From assembly GCA_963813315.1 (NCBI GenBank), contig CAWEYO010000016.1, forward strand, positions 1 through 64,000: DNA of 64,000 nucleotides, given 5' to 3'. Source of the stretch: CAWEYO01 sp963813315 (lineage in GTDB: Bacteria > Pseudomonadota > Alphaproteobacteria > Rhizobiales > Rhizobiaceae). Positions within the stretch are counted from its first letter, which is position 1; each line of letters starts with the position of its first letter. This document shows, in pieces, positions 10,082 through 19,816 of the stretch. Below the pieces are notes generated by a model. That model worked only from the letters and a program-made list of their open reading frames with translations. It did no database searches and was not told the DNA's origin. The position numbers and the translations under genes are program-made.

Positions 10082-11062
10082 ATGCGGCGGCGTGACTTTC
10101 TGATTTTGTCCGCTGCGGCGGTTGCGTGGCCAAAAGCTGTTGGCGCGCAGCAGTCAGAGATGCCGGTGATCGGGTTTTTCAGTCTGGCCGCGCCTGACGC
10201 GTTCGCGCACCTTCTCGCTGCATATCACGAAGGACTTCGCGGAGCGGGGTTCGTCGACGGCCAAAACGTCACAATTGAATACCGCTGGGCGCGAGGTCGT
10301 TACGACCAGTTGCCTGCTCTAGCTGCTGAACTGGTCGACCGTGACGTGGCAATCATTGTGTCGAGCGGCGGCGACCGGCCAAGTCTGGCGGCCAAGGCTG
10401 CGACCTCGACAATTCCGATCGTTTTCACCGGCAGCGATGATCCGGTGGGATTTGGCCTCGTCGAAAGCCTGAACCATCCTGGCGGGAACATGACGGGTGC
10501 CGCCGGATTCACATCCGAGCTCGAAGTCAAGAAGCTGGAAATCTTGCACGAAGTCCTCCCCGAAACCCACCGGATCGGCATGCTGGCGAACCCCAACAAT
10601 CCCGCCGCCGAGGCCGATGTAAAGGAGGTCGAGGCGGCGGCGCGCACCAAGGCGAAGCAAGTCCATGTCGTGTGGGCAAGCAACGAAGGCGAGATCGACT
10701 CGGGCTTCGCTGCATTCGCTCGGCAGCAACTGGAAGGGCTCATTCTCGGCCATGATCCGTTTTTCAACAGCCGCCGGGATCAGATCATCGCCCATGTGAC
10801 ACGCCTCGCCATCCCGGCGATCTATGAGCATCGAGAGTTCATTTTGGCCGGCGGGCTGATGAGCTACGGAACCGACATACGGGAGAATTACCGTTTGGCT
10901 GGCGTCTATACTGGACGGATTCTGAAGGGAGCAAAGCCGTCCGATCTGCCGGTCCAGCAACCGACCAAGTTCGAACTGATCATCAATCTCAAGGCGGCGA
11001 AAGTGCTGAACCTCGAATTTCCGCCCTCCATACTGGTCCGCGCCGATGAAGTCATCGAATGA
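10082..11062 (+). CDS. ABC-type substrate-binding protein (ABC_sub_bind/TrpX-like family)
   Basis: A periplasmic binding protein of 326 residues in the PF04392-like family. It has a twin-arginine signal (RRRDFLIL, then AAAVAWPKAVGAQQ). The mature protein shows the usual order: IGFFSL, GFVDGQNVTIEYRWA, TSTIPIVFTGSDDPV, GLVESLNHPGGNMTG and the C-terminal LINLKAAK. No permease or ATPase follows. Its stop overlaps the start of a membrane adenylate cyclase gene by four bases (ATGA). Inference: it feeds ligand information to the cyclase rather than to a transporter. Confidence 0.88.
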   Translation: MRRRDFLILSAAAVAWPKAVGAQQSEMPVIGFFSLAAPDAFAHLLAAYHEGLRGAGFVDGQNVTIEYRWARGRYDQLPALAAELVDRDVAIIVSSGGDRPSLAAKAATSTIPIVFTGSDDPVGFGLVESLNHPGGNMTGAAGFTSELEVKKLEILHEVLPETHRIGMLANPNNPAAEADVKEVEAAARTKAKQVHVVWASNEGEIDSGFAAFARQQLEGLILGHDPFFNSRRDQIIAHVTRLAIPAIYEHREFILAGGLMSYGTDIRENYRLAGVYTGRILKGAKPSDLPVQQPTKFELIINLKAAKVLNLEFPPSILVRADEVIE

Positions 11063-12801
11063 CTGCGCGCAGTGATGCCCCACGGCTGTCGCTTTTCAAG
11101 AAGTATTTTCTTGCGTTCTTCATCGCTGTCACCGTACCGCTCTTGGCCAATGGCGCGAGTGAATCCTGGTTTGGCTATCACGATCAGCGCGCCACGCTCG
11201 ATGCGCGCCTGAAGATCGAGGCAGCGGCCGCAGCCAGCGAGATACGCAGCTTTCTCGACAGCATCAGAGACCAGATGCGTTGGGCCGTTCAACTGCCATG
11301 GACGATGGATAACATTGAAGCGCATCGCTTGGATGCCTGGCGACTGCTGCGCCAGATCCCGGCCATTGTCGAATTCGCTCTGGTCGACGGCGAAGGAATC
11401 GAACGCGTTCGAGTTTCGCGCATCGGGCAGGACGAAATCGATAGCGGCATCGACCGTTCGAACGATCCTGCCGTCGTCGGCGCGCGAACCCACCGTGTCT
11501 GGTATGGTCCGGTGACGTTGAACCGAGGCTCCGAGCCCTATATGACCCTATCTGTGGGCGGCAACCGCTCGTCTGTGGGCGTCGCAATCGCCCAGGTCAA
11601 CCTGACACTCATTTGGAATGCGATTTCCGCCATTCGTGTCGGCAACAGCGGCCTCGCATTCGTGTTAGACAACAACGCCAAGCTCGTTGCCCATCCTGAC
11701 ATCAACCGGATGCTGCAAGGGATCGACGAGGCAACCGATGTGCGGCTGCGGGCGCTACGCGAGGCAATTCTTGCAAGCGGCGGGGAACCCGTAACGGGGG
11801 AAGATTTTGAAGGCCGTGCAGTTATCGCTACGGCTGCCCCTGTCGCAGGCGTCGACTGGCTCGTCTTTGCCGAACTGCCGACATCCGAGGCCTATGCGCC
11901 GATCCGTGCCGCGCTGCGGCGGACCGGCTTTCTCGTGCTTGGAGGTTCCGTCTTGGCGCTGGCGCTTGCCTATCTGCTTGCAGGCCGCATGATTAGGCCC
12001 ATCCGCTTGCTCAAAGACGGTGCTGCGCAAATCGGCGCTGGCCGTTTCAACCACAAGATCGACATTGCGACGGGCGATGAACTGGAACTCCTTGCCGACC
12101 AGTTCAACCAAATGGCCAGCGAGTTGGCGCTGTCACAGGAACGCTCGGAACGGATCGCCCGATTGAAACGATTTCTTTCGCCGCAAGTCGCCGACATCGT
12201 GGAGCGCTCCGGAGACGGAAATCTGCTCGACGCGCGCCGTGCCGATGTTGTGGTCGTCTTCGGTGACCTCCGCGGCTTCACCAACTTCTCGGCCACGACC
12301 GAACCCGAGGAAGTCATGCAGGTGCTTGCCGAATATTACAATGCGGTCGGCGAGAGCATTACTCGGTATGAGGCCACACTGACCCATTTTGCTGGCGACG
12401 GTCTGATGATCCTGTTGAATGCTCCCGTCCCCTGCATTGACAACCCGGCTCTTCGCGCCATTCGAATGGCGGAAAGCATGCAAGCGGCCGTGAGCAGCTT
12501 GATCGTGGATTGGCGCGCCCGCGGCCGACCGATGGGATTTGGGATCGGTCTCGCCAAGGGTGTCGCGACCGTGGGGCGGGTCGGGTACGAGGGCCGCCAT
12601 GACTATACCGCGATCGGGAACGTCGTGAATATCGCCTCGCGGCTGTGCTCTGCGGCCGAGGACGGGCAGATTCTTCTCGACCCAATTACTGCCGCCGACG
12701 TGGCTGGTGCGGTTTCCCTGAGCCCGCTTGGAACACGCACTCTGAAGGGTTTCACGGAGCCGATCGCCATCTACGCGGTTGCGAGACAGACGGTGGGTTG
12801 A
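11059..12801 (+). CDS. Membrane-bound class III adenylate/guanylate cyclase with periplasmic sensor and HAMP domain
   Basis: A 580-residue receptor cyclase making cAMP (or possibly cGMP). A first membrane helix lies at about residues 15-35. A Cache-like periplasmic domain of about 250 residues includes GLAFVLDNNAKLVAHPD. A second helix lies near 288-310, followed by HAMP (RPIRLLKDGAAQIGAG) and the catalytic domain from about 395. Metal-binding aspartates are in FGDLRGFT (about 401) and FAGDG (about 446). The YTAIGNVVNIASRL segment supplies the Asn/Arg transition-state region; the usual Asp before VN is Asn here. It is translationally coupled to the binding protein upstream. Confidence 0.92.
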   Translation: MTARSDAPRLSLFKKYFLAFFIAVTVPLLANGASESWFGYHDQRATLDARLKIEAAAAASEIRSFLDSIRDQMRWAVQLPWTMDNIEAHRLDAWRLLRQIPAIVEFALVDGEGIERVRVSRIGQDEIDSGIDRSNDPAVVGARTHRVWYGPVTLNRGSEPYMTLSVGGNRSSVGVAIAQVNLTLIWNAISAIRVGNSGLAFVLDNNAKLVAHPDINRMLQGIDEATDVRLRALREAILASGGEPVTGEDFEGRAVIATAAPVAGVDWLVFAELPTSEAYAPIRAALRRTGFLVLGGSVLALALAYLLAGRMIRPIRLLKDGAAQIGAGRFNHKIDIATGDELELLADQFNQMASELALSQERSERIARLKRFLSPQVADIVERSGDGNLLDARRADVVVVFGDLRGFTNFSATTEPEEVMQVLAEYYNAVGESITRYEATLTHFAGDGLMILLNAPVPCIDNPALRAIRMAESMQAAVSSLIVDWRARGRPMGFGIGLAKGVATVGRVGYEGRHDYTAIGNVVNIASRLCSAAEDGQILLDPITAADVAGAVSLSPLGTRTLKGFTEPIAIYAVARQTVG

Positions 12802-12884
12802 CGACGCTTCATTCGGTTCGACTCCTCCGGCGGGCCAACTCGCCTTGAGGTGTCGGGATTCAATGACCGGAAAGGGTCCAGACT

Positions 12885-14461
12885 GTGTGGAAACGCATTG
12901 ATTTGATAAAGTGATTCCCGATCAGCGAGGGATCGGGATGAAGCGTTTTGTGGAGGGCGAGGACCGCCGGCAAGCGACACTACTTCCCGACTGCTTGGAC
13001 GACTACGTGACGGATGACAATCCGGTCCGCGTTATCGAAGTTTTCATCGACGAACTCGAGCTCAGCGCCTTGGGCTTTGCCGGGGTTGTGCCGGAGGCGA
13101 CCGGGCGACCTGCCTATCATCCCGTGACACTGCTGAAGATCTATCTCTACGGCTATCTCAATCGCATCCAGTCGAGCCGGCGCCTCGAACGGGAGACCCA
13201 GCGCAACATCGAGCTGATGTGGCTGACCGGCCGGCTGATGCCGGACTTCAAGACGATCGCCGACTTTCGTCGCGATAACGGGCCGGCGATCCGCGCGGCC
13301 TGCGCGCAGTTTGTCGTGCTGTGTCGCCAGTTCAATTTGTTCACCCGGGCTGTCGTCGCCATCGACGGGAGCCGGTTCAAGGCCGTCAACAACCGCGACA
13401 AGAACTTCACGGTGGCCAAGGTCGCCAAGCGCATCGAGCAGGTGGAGGCCAGCATCGCGCGCTACCTGGCGGCACTCGACCGCGCCGACCGGCAGGACGA
13501 TGACGTCGCCGAGGCCAAGACGGTGCGCCTCAAGGAGAAGATCGAGGGTCTACGCCGACAGATGCAGTCCCTCAAGGAGATGGGCAAGGAGGTTGAAGCC
13601 GCGCCCGACAAACAGGTCTCCCTGACCGATCCCGACGCCCGATCAATGGCGACCAGCGGCAAGGGCACCGGTATCGTCGGCTACAATGTCCAGATGGCTG
13701 TCGATGCCGAGCACCATCTGATCGTCGCACACGAGGTCACCAACATCGGCAGCGACCGGGCGCAACTGACCTCGATGGGACAAAAGGCGTTGGATGCGAC
13801 CGGATGCGAGCAACTCGCGGTGCTGGCCGACCGCGGCTATTACAATGGCGACGAGGTGCTGGCCTGTGAGGGCACCGGCGTTCTGCCCTGCATTCCCAAG
13901 ACACAGACATCCGGCAACGCAAAGCGCGGCCTCTTCACCGTGGCGGACTTCATCTACGACGCCGAGAAGGACCGCTACACCTGCCCGGCCGGCAACCACC
14001 TAACCAGGGGGAAGGTGCGCTCGGACCGGCAGGACAATATCGATCACTATCGCAATCTCACGGTCTGTTCGACCTGCGCGCTCAAGCCCAGGTGCACTCC
14101 CGACAAACACAAGCGCCTGAAGCGCTGGGAGCACGAAGGCGTCCTCGACAAGATGCAGGCCAGGCTCGATCGCATGCCGGATGCCATGACCATCCGCCGG
14201 CAGACCGTCGAGCATCCTTTCGGAACCCTCAAGGCATGGATGGGCAGTACCCATTTCCTGACCAAGACGCTCGAAAAGGTCAATACGGAAATGAGCTTGC
14301 AGGTGCTCGCCTACAATTTGAAGCGCATGATCAACATTTTCGGCGTCAAATCGCTGATGAAGGCCATCACCACCTGACCACGCTCACCTGCCGCCGCGCG
14401 CCATCGCTGCACGCGCAAACCAGCGGCCGTCATCGGCAATCATGCAATCGCGTTTCCACAC
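12885..14461. mobile_element. IS1182-family insertion sequence, apparently complete
   Basis: A 12-bp perfect terminal inverted repeat (GTGTGGAAACGC at 12885-12896 and its complement at 14450-14461) encloses one intact transposase gene. Beyond it the match continues as ATTG on both arms if one extra base is allowed on the right. I see no convincing target-site duplication. The total of 1577 bp is about right for a short IS1182 member. Confidence 0.82.
12938..14377 (+). CDS. IS1182-family transposase
   Basis: A DDE transposase with the N-terminal DUF772 region (YHPVTLLKIYLYGYLNRIQSS). Catalytic candidates are Asp in VVAIDGSRF, Asp in VLADRGYYNGDE and Glu in RQTVEHPFGTLK. A zinc-ribbon-like CSTCALKPRC precedes the last motif. 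The start at 12938 was preferred over the ATG at 12911 because GGGATCGGG lies just upstream and the family begins MKRFVEG. The frame is uninterrupted at 479 codons, so the element could still move. Confidence 0.93.
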   Translation: MKRFVEGEDRRQATLLPDCLDDYVTDDNPVRVIEVFIDELELSALGFAGVVPEATGRPAYHPVTLLKIYLYGYLNRIQSSRRLERETQRNIELMWLTGRLMPDFKTIADFRRDNGPAIRAACAQFVVLCRQFNLFTRAVVAIDGSRFKAVNNRDKNFTVAKVAKRIEQVEASIARYLAALDRADRQDDDVAEAKTVRLKEKIEGLRRQMQSLKEMGKEVEAAPDKQVSLTDPDARSMATSGKGTGIVGYNVQMAVDAEHHLIVAHEVTNIGSDRAQLTSMGQKALDATGCEQLAVLADRGYYNGDEVLACEGTGVLPCIPKTQTSGNAKRGLFTVADFIYDAEKDRYTCPAGNHLTRGKVRSDRQDNIDHYRNLTVCSTCALKPRCTPDKHKRLKRWEHEGVLDKMQARLDRMPDAMTIRRQTVEHPFGTLKAWMGSTHFLTKTLEKVNTEMSLQVLAYNLKRMINIFGVKSLMKAITT

Positions 14462-14813
14462 GACCTCGGTCGACAGACGACCTTGTCGGTCGCCACCGTG
14501 TAGGTCCGGAGATGGCGCAATCCAGACGAGGGCCGTGGTCGCGAGTTGACCATGTCCGTCTGGCTGGAGGACACCGAAAAGAAGCACATGCTCGCGAATC
14601 CAGGCGAAACGATCGCGTTTCATCTTACCGGGTACTTGCTCGCGTAGTGCGTGGCCAAAACCTTGCAGAGTCTGCTCGGCAAGGCACTTGTTACCGGTCG
14701 CAGCCTGCGCCTAGTCCTGGCGTTTTTGCCGTTTCGGCCGATCGGTGCCCGGCCTTTGTTTCGAGCGTTTGCGCATCACAGTAGATCAACGTCGTGACGG
14801 ATGCGGGGTTCGT
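14462..14813. other. Gene-free stretch right of the insertion sequence
   Basis: About 350 bp with no convincing gene. A minus-strand open frame at 14384-14623 extends into the insertion sequence and has no family I can name. The region separates the element from a decayed gene and may be leftover from the gene that the element hit. Confidence 0.4.
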
Positions 14814-15285
14814 TCAAGGGATGATCTCGACAGAACTGCCGATCACCAAACCGAGTTCATCGGCGCGCCCCCGATTGACAGCGATCTCGGCAAGTCCGTT
14901 CGAGTTCTCATACCAGAAGGCGGTGCCTGGCGGCTGGTCGCTGAACGTCGTCGCGCGTTCCAGCACGCGGCCGGCCGCGGCGAGCCTTGCGCCGGCCGGG
15001 AGCATGGCCGCCCTCAGTCCGGTCAGGGTGTTGCCGAAATGGTCGACATAGACGATCTCGCCCAAGTCATCCGGCCAGTCCCTCCGGCGATCGATCTCGT
15101 CCCGCCGTGGGTGGCCCGGTGGCGGCTCGCCGCGCGCTAGCATGGCCGCGACCGGTGCAAACAGGTCACGCCCGTGGAAGCTGGCCGACAAGCGCTCCGG
15201 CCTCCAGTCGATAGTCCAGCTGCGCGTGTCCACGGCGCAGCGCTGGACCATTTCGAACAGGCCGAGCCATCACGCAAAACCTGCG
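14814..15285 (-). pseudogene. Decayed SAM hydroxide adenosyltransferase (DUF62 family), C-terminal part only
   Basis: The C-terminal domain is well preserved: GLFEMVQRCAV, then RDLFAPVAAMLARG, then IVYVDHFGNTLTGL, then FWYENSNGLAEIAVNRG and a final IGSSVEI. Family members hydrolyse S-adenosylmethionine to adenosine and methionine. The expected N-terminal domain (start, DFG region, DPGVG and GPDNG) cannot be read in any frame upstream of about 15285. Part of the linker is visible in other frames, so the 5' half is deleted or scrambled. It lies close to the insertion sequence, consistent with loss of function. Confidence 0.72.
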
Positions 15286-15703
15286 ACGCCTGGTGCGGCT
15301 CACAGCGGCCACGGGGCCGACACCGGCATGAGGAGGCCAACCCGCAGATCCTCGCCGATGGTCAAAAGCATGTGGTCTACAAAATGCTACCGCTATGCCT
15401 CCGAACAGGCCAAAGAGGATCCGCCAATCGAGTTTTTCCACGGCATCGACCCTCTGCCGCCCTTCGAGCTCACAGCTCGGAACGTCTTGACGGACTCGAT
15501 TTCGGACCTTCAGACATCCGTCGGAGGAAGACGTGCGTCAATTCCGAACATCGAGGCGGCAATTCGTGATATTGTCTGGTCCCCTTGCCGGACGGGCCGT
15601 GCCGACTTCGACCTCCAAAACCCAAAACCTAACGGCTTTTCTCGTTGACCAGCCGAATCCGGATCAGACGCGCCGGGGATCATTCTGCTCAAGGGAGGAA
15701 CGC
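15286..15703. other. Gene-free stretch upstream of the serine hydrolase
   Basis: About 420 bp holding debris of the decayed adenosyltransferase on the left and the presumed promoter of the serine hydrolase on the right. No family is recognised in the open frames here. Confidence 0.4.
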
Positions 15704-16972
15704 ATGAAAATGAAGATAACCATGCGGGCGTTGGTACGCGCCCTTCCCGCCGCGGGAGTTGCGTACGCGATGGTCTGCCAGTTCGTTCCCGCCGCCGGGG
15801 AAGTCGCGGCCGCTTCGGCTGCCGAACCGACCCAGGTCGAGCGAGTCGAGGATGCGCTCGAAGCGTGGCTCGCTGCGCGGGCGCTGATCGAAAAGCTCAC
15901 CGGCATAGCCGCCTATGTCAGCTTCGGCGATGCGGGGCCGGCGATCGAAGCCTTTGCCGGAACGACGGGCCGTAACGCCGACGCACGCCCCGTCGACCAG
16001 GACACGCTCTACCATATGGGGAGTACGTCCAAATCTTTCACTGCCGCAGTCATTCTTCAGCTCGAGGCAGCCGGGACGCTCTCGCTTGACCACTCGGTCG
16101 GCAAATGGCTTCCCGAATACGCGGCGTGGAAGGACGTCACCATCCGCCGCCTCCTCAACATGACGAGCGGCATTCCCACCTATTCCGAGACCGAGTGGAT
16201 GTCCCGGGTCTGGGCGGAAGAGCCCATGCGAGCCCTTACGCTCAAGGAGCTTGCCGATGTCGCCTACCCCAGCGCGACCAGTAAGTTGCCGGTGAGCGAG
16301 GGCTACGACTACTCGAACACTAACTACATTCTCGCCGGCATGATCGCCGAGAAGGCCACGGGCAAGTCCTACCGCGATCTCGTCCATGAGCTCGTGATCG
16401 AGCCTCATGGTCTCTACTCGACCTTCTACGAGGCCAGCATCTACCCGGAGTCGGTCATCAAGCGTCTCTCGCACGGCTATTTCGAGAACGAAGCCTGCAC
16501 CGGTTACCAGCCGCCGGACTGCAAGGATTCGTGGAACGCGCCGATCATCGGCCGGGATACGCGCGGAGACACTCTATCCTGGGCGCAATCCGCCGGCGGC
16601 GCCATCGCCAGCGCGCGCGACGTCGATCGCTGGATACGTGCAACCTTTGGCGGGAAGGTGGTGCCGCCGAAGCAGCAGAAGGAGTGGACGCAGCTGGTTT
16701 CGACGAAGACCGGCGAGCCGATCACGAAGGTAACTCCCGACGACCCCGCCGGCTTCGCCCTCGGGCTAAGCTACCGGATCCTCGGTCCACTCGGCCCCCA
16801 GTGGTTCTACGAGGGCGAGACCCTCGGCTACCGCACGCTCTATGTCTGGTTCGCCGACGAGGATCTGATGATCACCCTCCAGACCAATAGCCAACCGCCC
16901 GAAGGCACCGATAAGATCAGCGATGCTGTTGCGGCGCTTTACGAGATCGTCAAGAAGCCAAAAGCCCATTAG
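15704..16972 (+). CDS. Secreted serine hydrolase, class C beta-lactamase family
   Basis: A 422-residue penicillin-binding-protein/beta-lactamase-fold hydrolase. The start at 15704 follows a good GGGAGG ribosome binding site, and the N-terminus looks like an export signal (hydrophobic segment ending near AAASAAEP). The SxxK motif is STSKSFT with the nucleophilic Ser. The YxN motif is YDYSNTNY. The third motif position is occupied by EGETLGY instead of a classical KTG, as in many esterase or peptidase members. It probably acts in the periplasm on an ester or D-amino acid amide. Resistance to beta-lactams is not implied. Confidence 0.88.
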   Translation: MKMKITMRALVRALPAAGVAYAMVCQFVPAAGEVAAASAAEPTQVERVEDALEAWLAARALIEKLTGIAAYVSFGDAGPAIEAFAGTTGRNADARPVDQDTLYHMGSTSKSFTAAVILQLEAAGTLSLDHSVGKWLPEYAAWKDVTIRRLLNMTSGIPTYSETEWMSRVWAEEPMRALTLKELADVAYPSATSKLPVSEGYDYSNTNYILAGMIAEKATGKSYRDLVHELVIEPHGLYSTFYEASIYPESVIKRLSHGYFENEACTGYQPPDCKDSWNAPIIGRDTRGDTLSWAQSAGGAIASARDVDRWIRATFGGKVVPPKQQKEWTQLVSTKTGEPITKVTPDDPAGFALGLSYRILGPLGPQWFYEGETLGYRTLYVWFADEDLMITLQTNSQPPEGTDKISDAVAALYEIVKKPKAH

Positions 16973-17032
16973 GCCGCGAACGATGGGTCCGGCGCAGGAC
17001 TACCGTGCCGCAAAAGACTGATGGAGGAGCGG

Positions 17033-17491
17033 ATGGCGGAACCGGGGAGGAATGTACCCGGCGCCACAGTGGACCGCGCACTCGAGGTGTTCGGCGAGAC
17101 AGTGGTCATCCGTAGTGATCCGGCCGGAGCGCTTGTCCATGTGGCCGTGATCGAGGAGATCGTGCCGCCAGGCGTGGCCGCACCGTTTCACCGACACGAC
17201 AGGGAGGACGAGATCTCCTACGTGATCGAAGGGACATTTCGGATCTGGCGTGGCGATGAGGTGCTCGACGTCGGCCCGGGCGGCATCGCATTCCTACCCC
17301 GCCATCAGGTCCACACCTTCAAAAACATGGGCACGGGCACTGGCCGCCTCCTGACCGTGATCCAGCCCGCAGGCCTCGAACGCTTCTTCGAGGTGGTCGC
17401 CGAGCGCCGTCTCGGAGACGATGACATGGATGAGATTAGGACCGTCGCTGCCGAGTTCGGATTGGAAATCCTGGGTCCGCCGCCGGCCTGA
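17033..17491 (+). CDS. Cupin-domain protein
   Basis: A 152-residue single-domain cupin. Motif 1 is PFHRHDREDEISYVIEG, with two His and a Glu as metal ligands, and motif 2 is PGGIAFLPRHQVHTFKN. The start at 17033 is chosen over the ATG at 17021 because the GGAGGAG between them makes an ideal ribosome binding site. It follows the serine hydrolase by 60 bp in the same direction and could be co-transcribed. Its role is unknown; such proteins are often small dioxygenases or binding proteins. Confidence 0.85.
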   Translation: MAEPGRNVPGATVDRALEVFGETVVIRSDPAGALVHVAVIEEIVPPGVAAPFHRHDREDEISYVIEGTFRIWRGDEVLDVGPGGIAFLPRHQVHTFKNMGTGTGRLLTVIQPAGLERFFEVVAERRLGDDDMDEIRTVAAEFGLEILGPPPA

Positions 17492-17609
17492 ACTTGCGGC
17501 ACCTTCCGGCGGCCGCTGTGTACAAATCGATGGACTGTTTCCTCACAAGTGGGCCGCCTCACTAGTGTCTCAGTTTTGAATTTTCCGAGCCTTGATGACG
17601 GGCCCTGCG

Positions 17610-18347
17610 TCAAGGAACTCTGTAGAACGGGTTCGGGAGCAGGAAGATTCGCTCAGAATGTCCGCCGAGAAGGTCCGACGGCTGATCGCCAACATTAGCG
17701 ATGATCGTGTAGCCCGCCGCTTCGATCTTGGCCCGCACCGGCGTCTTGAAGTCGGCGGCCGATGCGTACTTGGCCCCGGGCGGCACCATATACAATTTCT
17801 CGAAGCCCTCGTAGCCGGCCTCGCGCAAGTTGCGTTCGGTCGCCGCCCGCTGGTTTTCGGGGCGGCCAGTAATAAAGAATACCGTGGCATTTGCAGTCCT
17901 CGCCACCCGGAATACCTCCAGCGTCGGGCCTATTGCCGGGTCGGCAGCAAGCTGGTCCCACGCGGCCCACCCGCACGGCCCATCCAGGGCAAGGTCGCAC
18001 GGACCAGCGATCGGCCGGCCGAAATTGTCGCGTTTGATGACCTCCCAGTTTGCGAGCGCAGTCTCGTCAATATCGAACACGACTGCCGGTTTCTGCACTG
18101 CCGCTGCCCGCTCGGCGACCCAGGCTGCCGCCTGCCGCGCGACAAGAGCGACATCCTTATCGTATGCACCGGAGTCATGATATGCAGCAGCCGCTGCAAT
18201 CGCGTCGCCGACGTTCATCGGCTGCGAAGGGCTCGTCACGAAGACCGACTGGCCTTCGCCTCTGGCGGACTCGGCTGCGATCCCAAAAGCCACGACAGAC
18301 AGCACTGCGCCGACGACGGCGCTCGAAATACGGCAGCATCCCGTCAT
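17610..18347 (-). CDS. Secreted HAD-superfamily acid phosphatase (class B/C type)
   Basis: A 245-residue phosphatase of the acid_phosphat_B (PF03767) type. It has an N-terminal export signal, then the nucleophile motif VFDIDETALANW with both aspartates, then ITGRPENQRAATERNL (motif II Thr) and the late motif NVGDQPSDLLGG. Such enzymes release phosphate from nucleotides or sugar phosphates outside the cytoplasm. The start at 18347 is preferred because upstream codons do not resemble a signal peptide. Confidence 0.88.
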   Translation of the reverse strand: MTGCCRISSAVVGAVLSVVAFGIAAESARGEGQSVFVTSPSQPMNVGDAIAAAAAYHDSGAYDKDVALVARQAAAWVAERAAAVQKPAVVFDIDETALANWEVIKRDNFGRPIAGPCDLALDGPCGWAAWDQLAADPAIGPTLEVFRVARTANATVFFITGRPENQRAATERNLREAGYEGFEKLYMVPPGAKYASAADFKTPVRAKIEAAGYTIIANVGDQPSDLLGGHSERIFLLPNPFYRVP

Positions 18348-18435
18348 GCGTCCCTCCCCGATGAGATCAGGTCTCGAAACCCGCCAGGCGAATATACTCC
18401 AAACCGTCGCACTTCCCCAGGGAAGCGGAGTGACG

Positions 18436-18606
18436 ATGTCGGTTGGAGTCGAGATATCGGGCGCGGGCATGCGGCTGGACAACATCAAGACGGGACGCCT
18501 GAAGGCAGAAGGGAAGTCGGCGAGTGACATCGTAACGGTGCTGAGGATCAGTCGGGCAAGCGTGTTCCGAATCATTGCCGAGAACGCGGCGCCCGATTAC
18601 ACGTAA
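18436..18606 (+). pseudogene. C-terminal helix-turn-helix fragment of a serine recombinase
   Basis: The last 45 residues (TGRLKAEGKSASDIVTVLRI, then SRASVFRII) match the HTH_7-type DNA-binding tail of resolvase/invertase proteins. The catalytic domain with its active Ser is absent, and the start lies only about 10 residues before the motif. This is a remnant, in keeping with the other mobile debris nearby. Confidence 0.6.
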
Positions 18607-19051
18607 TGCTTCTAAATTCCGAGCAGGAACTTGCGGCAAGTTCTTTCGTCACCTCATGCCTCCCGGTGCAAATGACGCTTGGTACTCGACGCGAAAGACC
18701 AATTCCGGACCCTATCGGACCTTCCTTCGACGAGGTCCTACCGTAGGCCCTGACCCAAGGCGACCTTCGCCCATCAATTCGAATAGCGGCTTTGCGCCGA
18801 TATTGTTCTCTAATGGGTCAAGGGCGGCACTCGGTTGTGAGCGTTATCGACGCTTTCGGTGCCTGCGTTCTCTACGTGCTCATGGGCACTTGATGGGGTT
18901 AGCTGGGAATGGAGCGGCTTGGTTGAAATCGCAGTCGGCCGATATGATCGACCACATGCTACGGAATCGGCGCCGTCATCCACTCCCTCCCTCGGGCGTC
19001 GCCCCCGCTCGGGAGCTTGTTTCGGTCTCCTGTCCGGTTCGCTGTTGATGG
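18607..19051. other. Gene-free stretch
   Basis: About 445 bp with no credible gene, between recombinase and transposase remnants. No hairpin or operator stands out. Confidence 0.4.
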
Positions 19052-19260
19052 CTACGCGGGTTTGAAGGTGGTGCCGTACCGCAGCATCGCATGCATGATG
19101 ATGGCCAGCCGCCGGGCAAGTGCGATCCGCGCCTTTCGCATCGTCGACCGCGCCGCGATCGCCAGCGCCCAATCCTTCAGCTTCAGCGGTCCCTTGTAGC
19201 GCGTCAGCATGACGTTCGCCGCTTCATAGAGCAGCGATCGCATTCGCCGGTCGGCAGAAC
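19052..19260 (-). pseudogene. IS110-family transposase C-terminal fragment
   Basis: The reading frame ends with RRMRSLLYEAANVMLTRYKG, KDWALAIAARSTMRKARIAL and ARRLAIIMHAML. This is the characteristic tail of IS110/IS116/IS902 transposases. The upstream part of the open frame does not look like the family, and the DEDD catalytic domain is absent. Confidence 0.75.
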
Positions 19261-19537
19261 GGTCAAGAGGGCACCCGGCCGCGCGACCGTTGGTGCGTTC
19301 GGGTGTTCGGGGAGAACACCGGGCCGCGCGACCGCCGAGGCTGTGCCCGCCGCAGCAGCAGAGCGGGTAGATCATCCTTGCGCCAATCCGGCGGCAGCGC
19401 AAGCCTCGGCCTTGGCGGCGGCCGATGCCCCGACAACACCGCGTATCCTTTCGGAGAAAGGCGGATTGTAGACGCGCCGCCGTTCATCGACGGTTCAGGT
19501 CCAATGGCTTACATGATAGCCTGCGAAGGAGAGAGCG

Positions 19538-19807
19538 ATTCGTATCGAGTTTGTCCTGTTTGCTGTTGCGGCCATGACGACCAGCGTGGCCCAAGCGGGA
19601 AGCCAATCCTCGAATACGAGTTCGAAGAGCTCATCCAACAACGGCGTGGTGCGCGAGCGGATTGTCGATACTTATTGCGAAGACGGCTATTGCGAGAGCT
19701 ACGTTAAGCGTCGGGTGTTTATTGAAGATTGGACTAGTGATCACAAACGCGAACGGGACCGCTACCGTGACCGCCATCGTGACCGCTACGACGATGACGA
19801 TGATTGA
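19538..19807 (+). CDS. Small secreted Asp/Arg-rich protein with a possible ATT start
   Basis: The first ATG in frame is at 19574, but the frame upstream encodes a clear signal peptide core (IEFVLFAVAAMTTSVAQA) that the ATG would cut in half. AAGGAG at 19526-19531 sits six bases before an in-frame ATT at 19538, so translation probably starts there, or the ATT is a misread ATG. The mature part is Ser/Asn-rich, then has RIVDTYCEDGYCES with two Cys, and ends in a basic/acidic tail (DRYRDRHRDRYDDDDD). I do not recognise the family. It is ten bases upstream of a similar Asp/Arg-rich gene. Confidence 0.55.
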   Translation: MRIEFVLFAVAAMTTSVAQAGSQSSNTSSKSSSNNGVVRERIVDTYCEDGYCESYVKRRVFIEDWTSDHKRERDRYRDRHRDRYDDDDD

Positions 19808-19816
19808 GGCTCCGTG

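Noticed and set aside
14384..14623. A 79-residue minus-strand gene at the right end of the insertion sequence
   Set aside because: It crosses the inverted repeat of the element, and I recognise no family.
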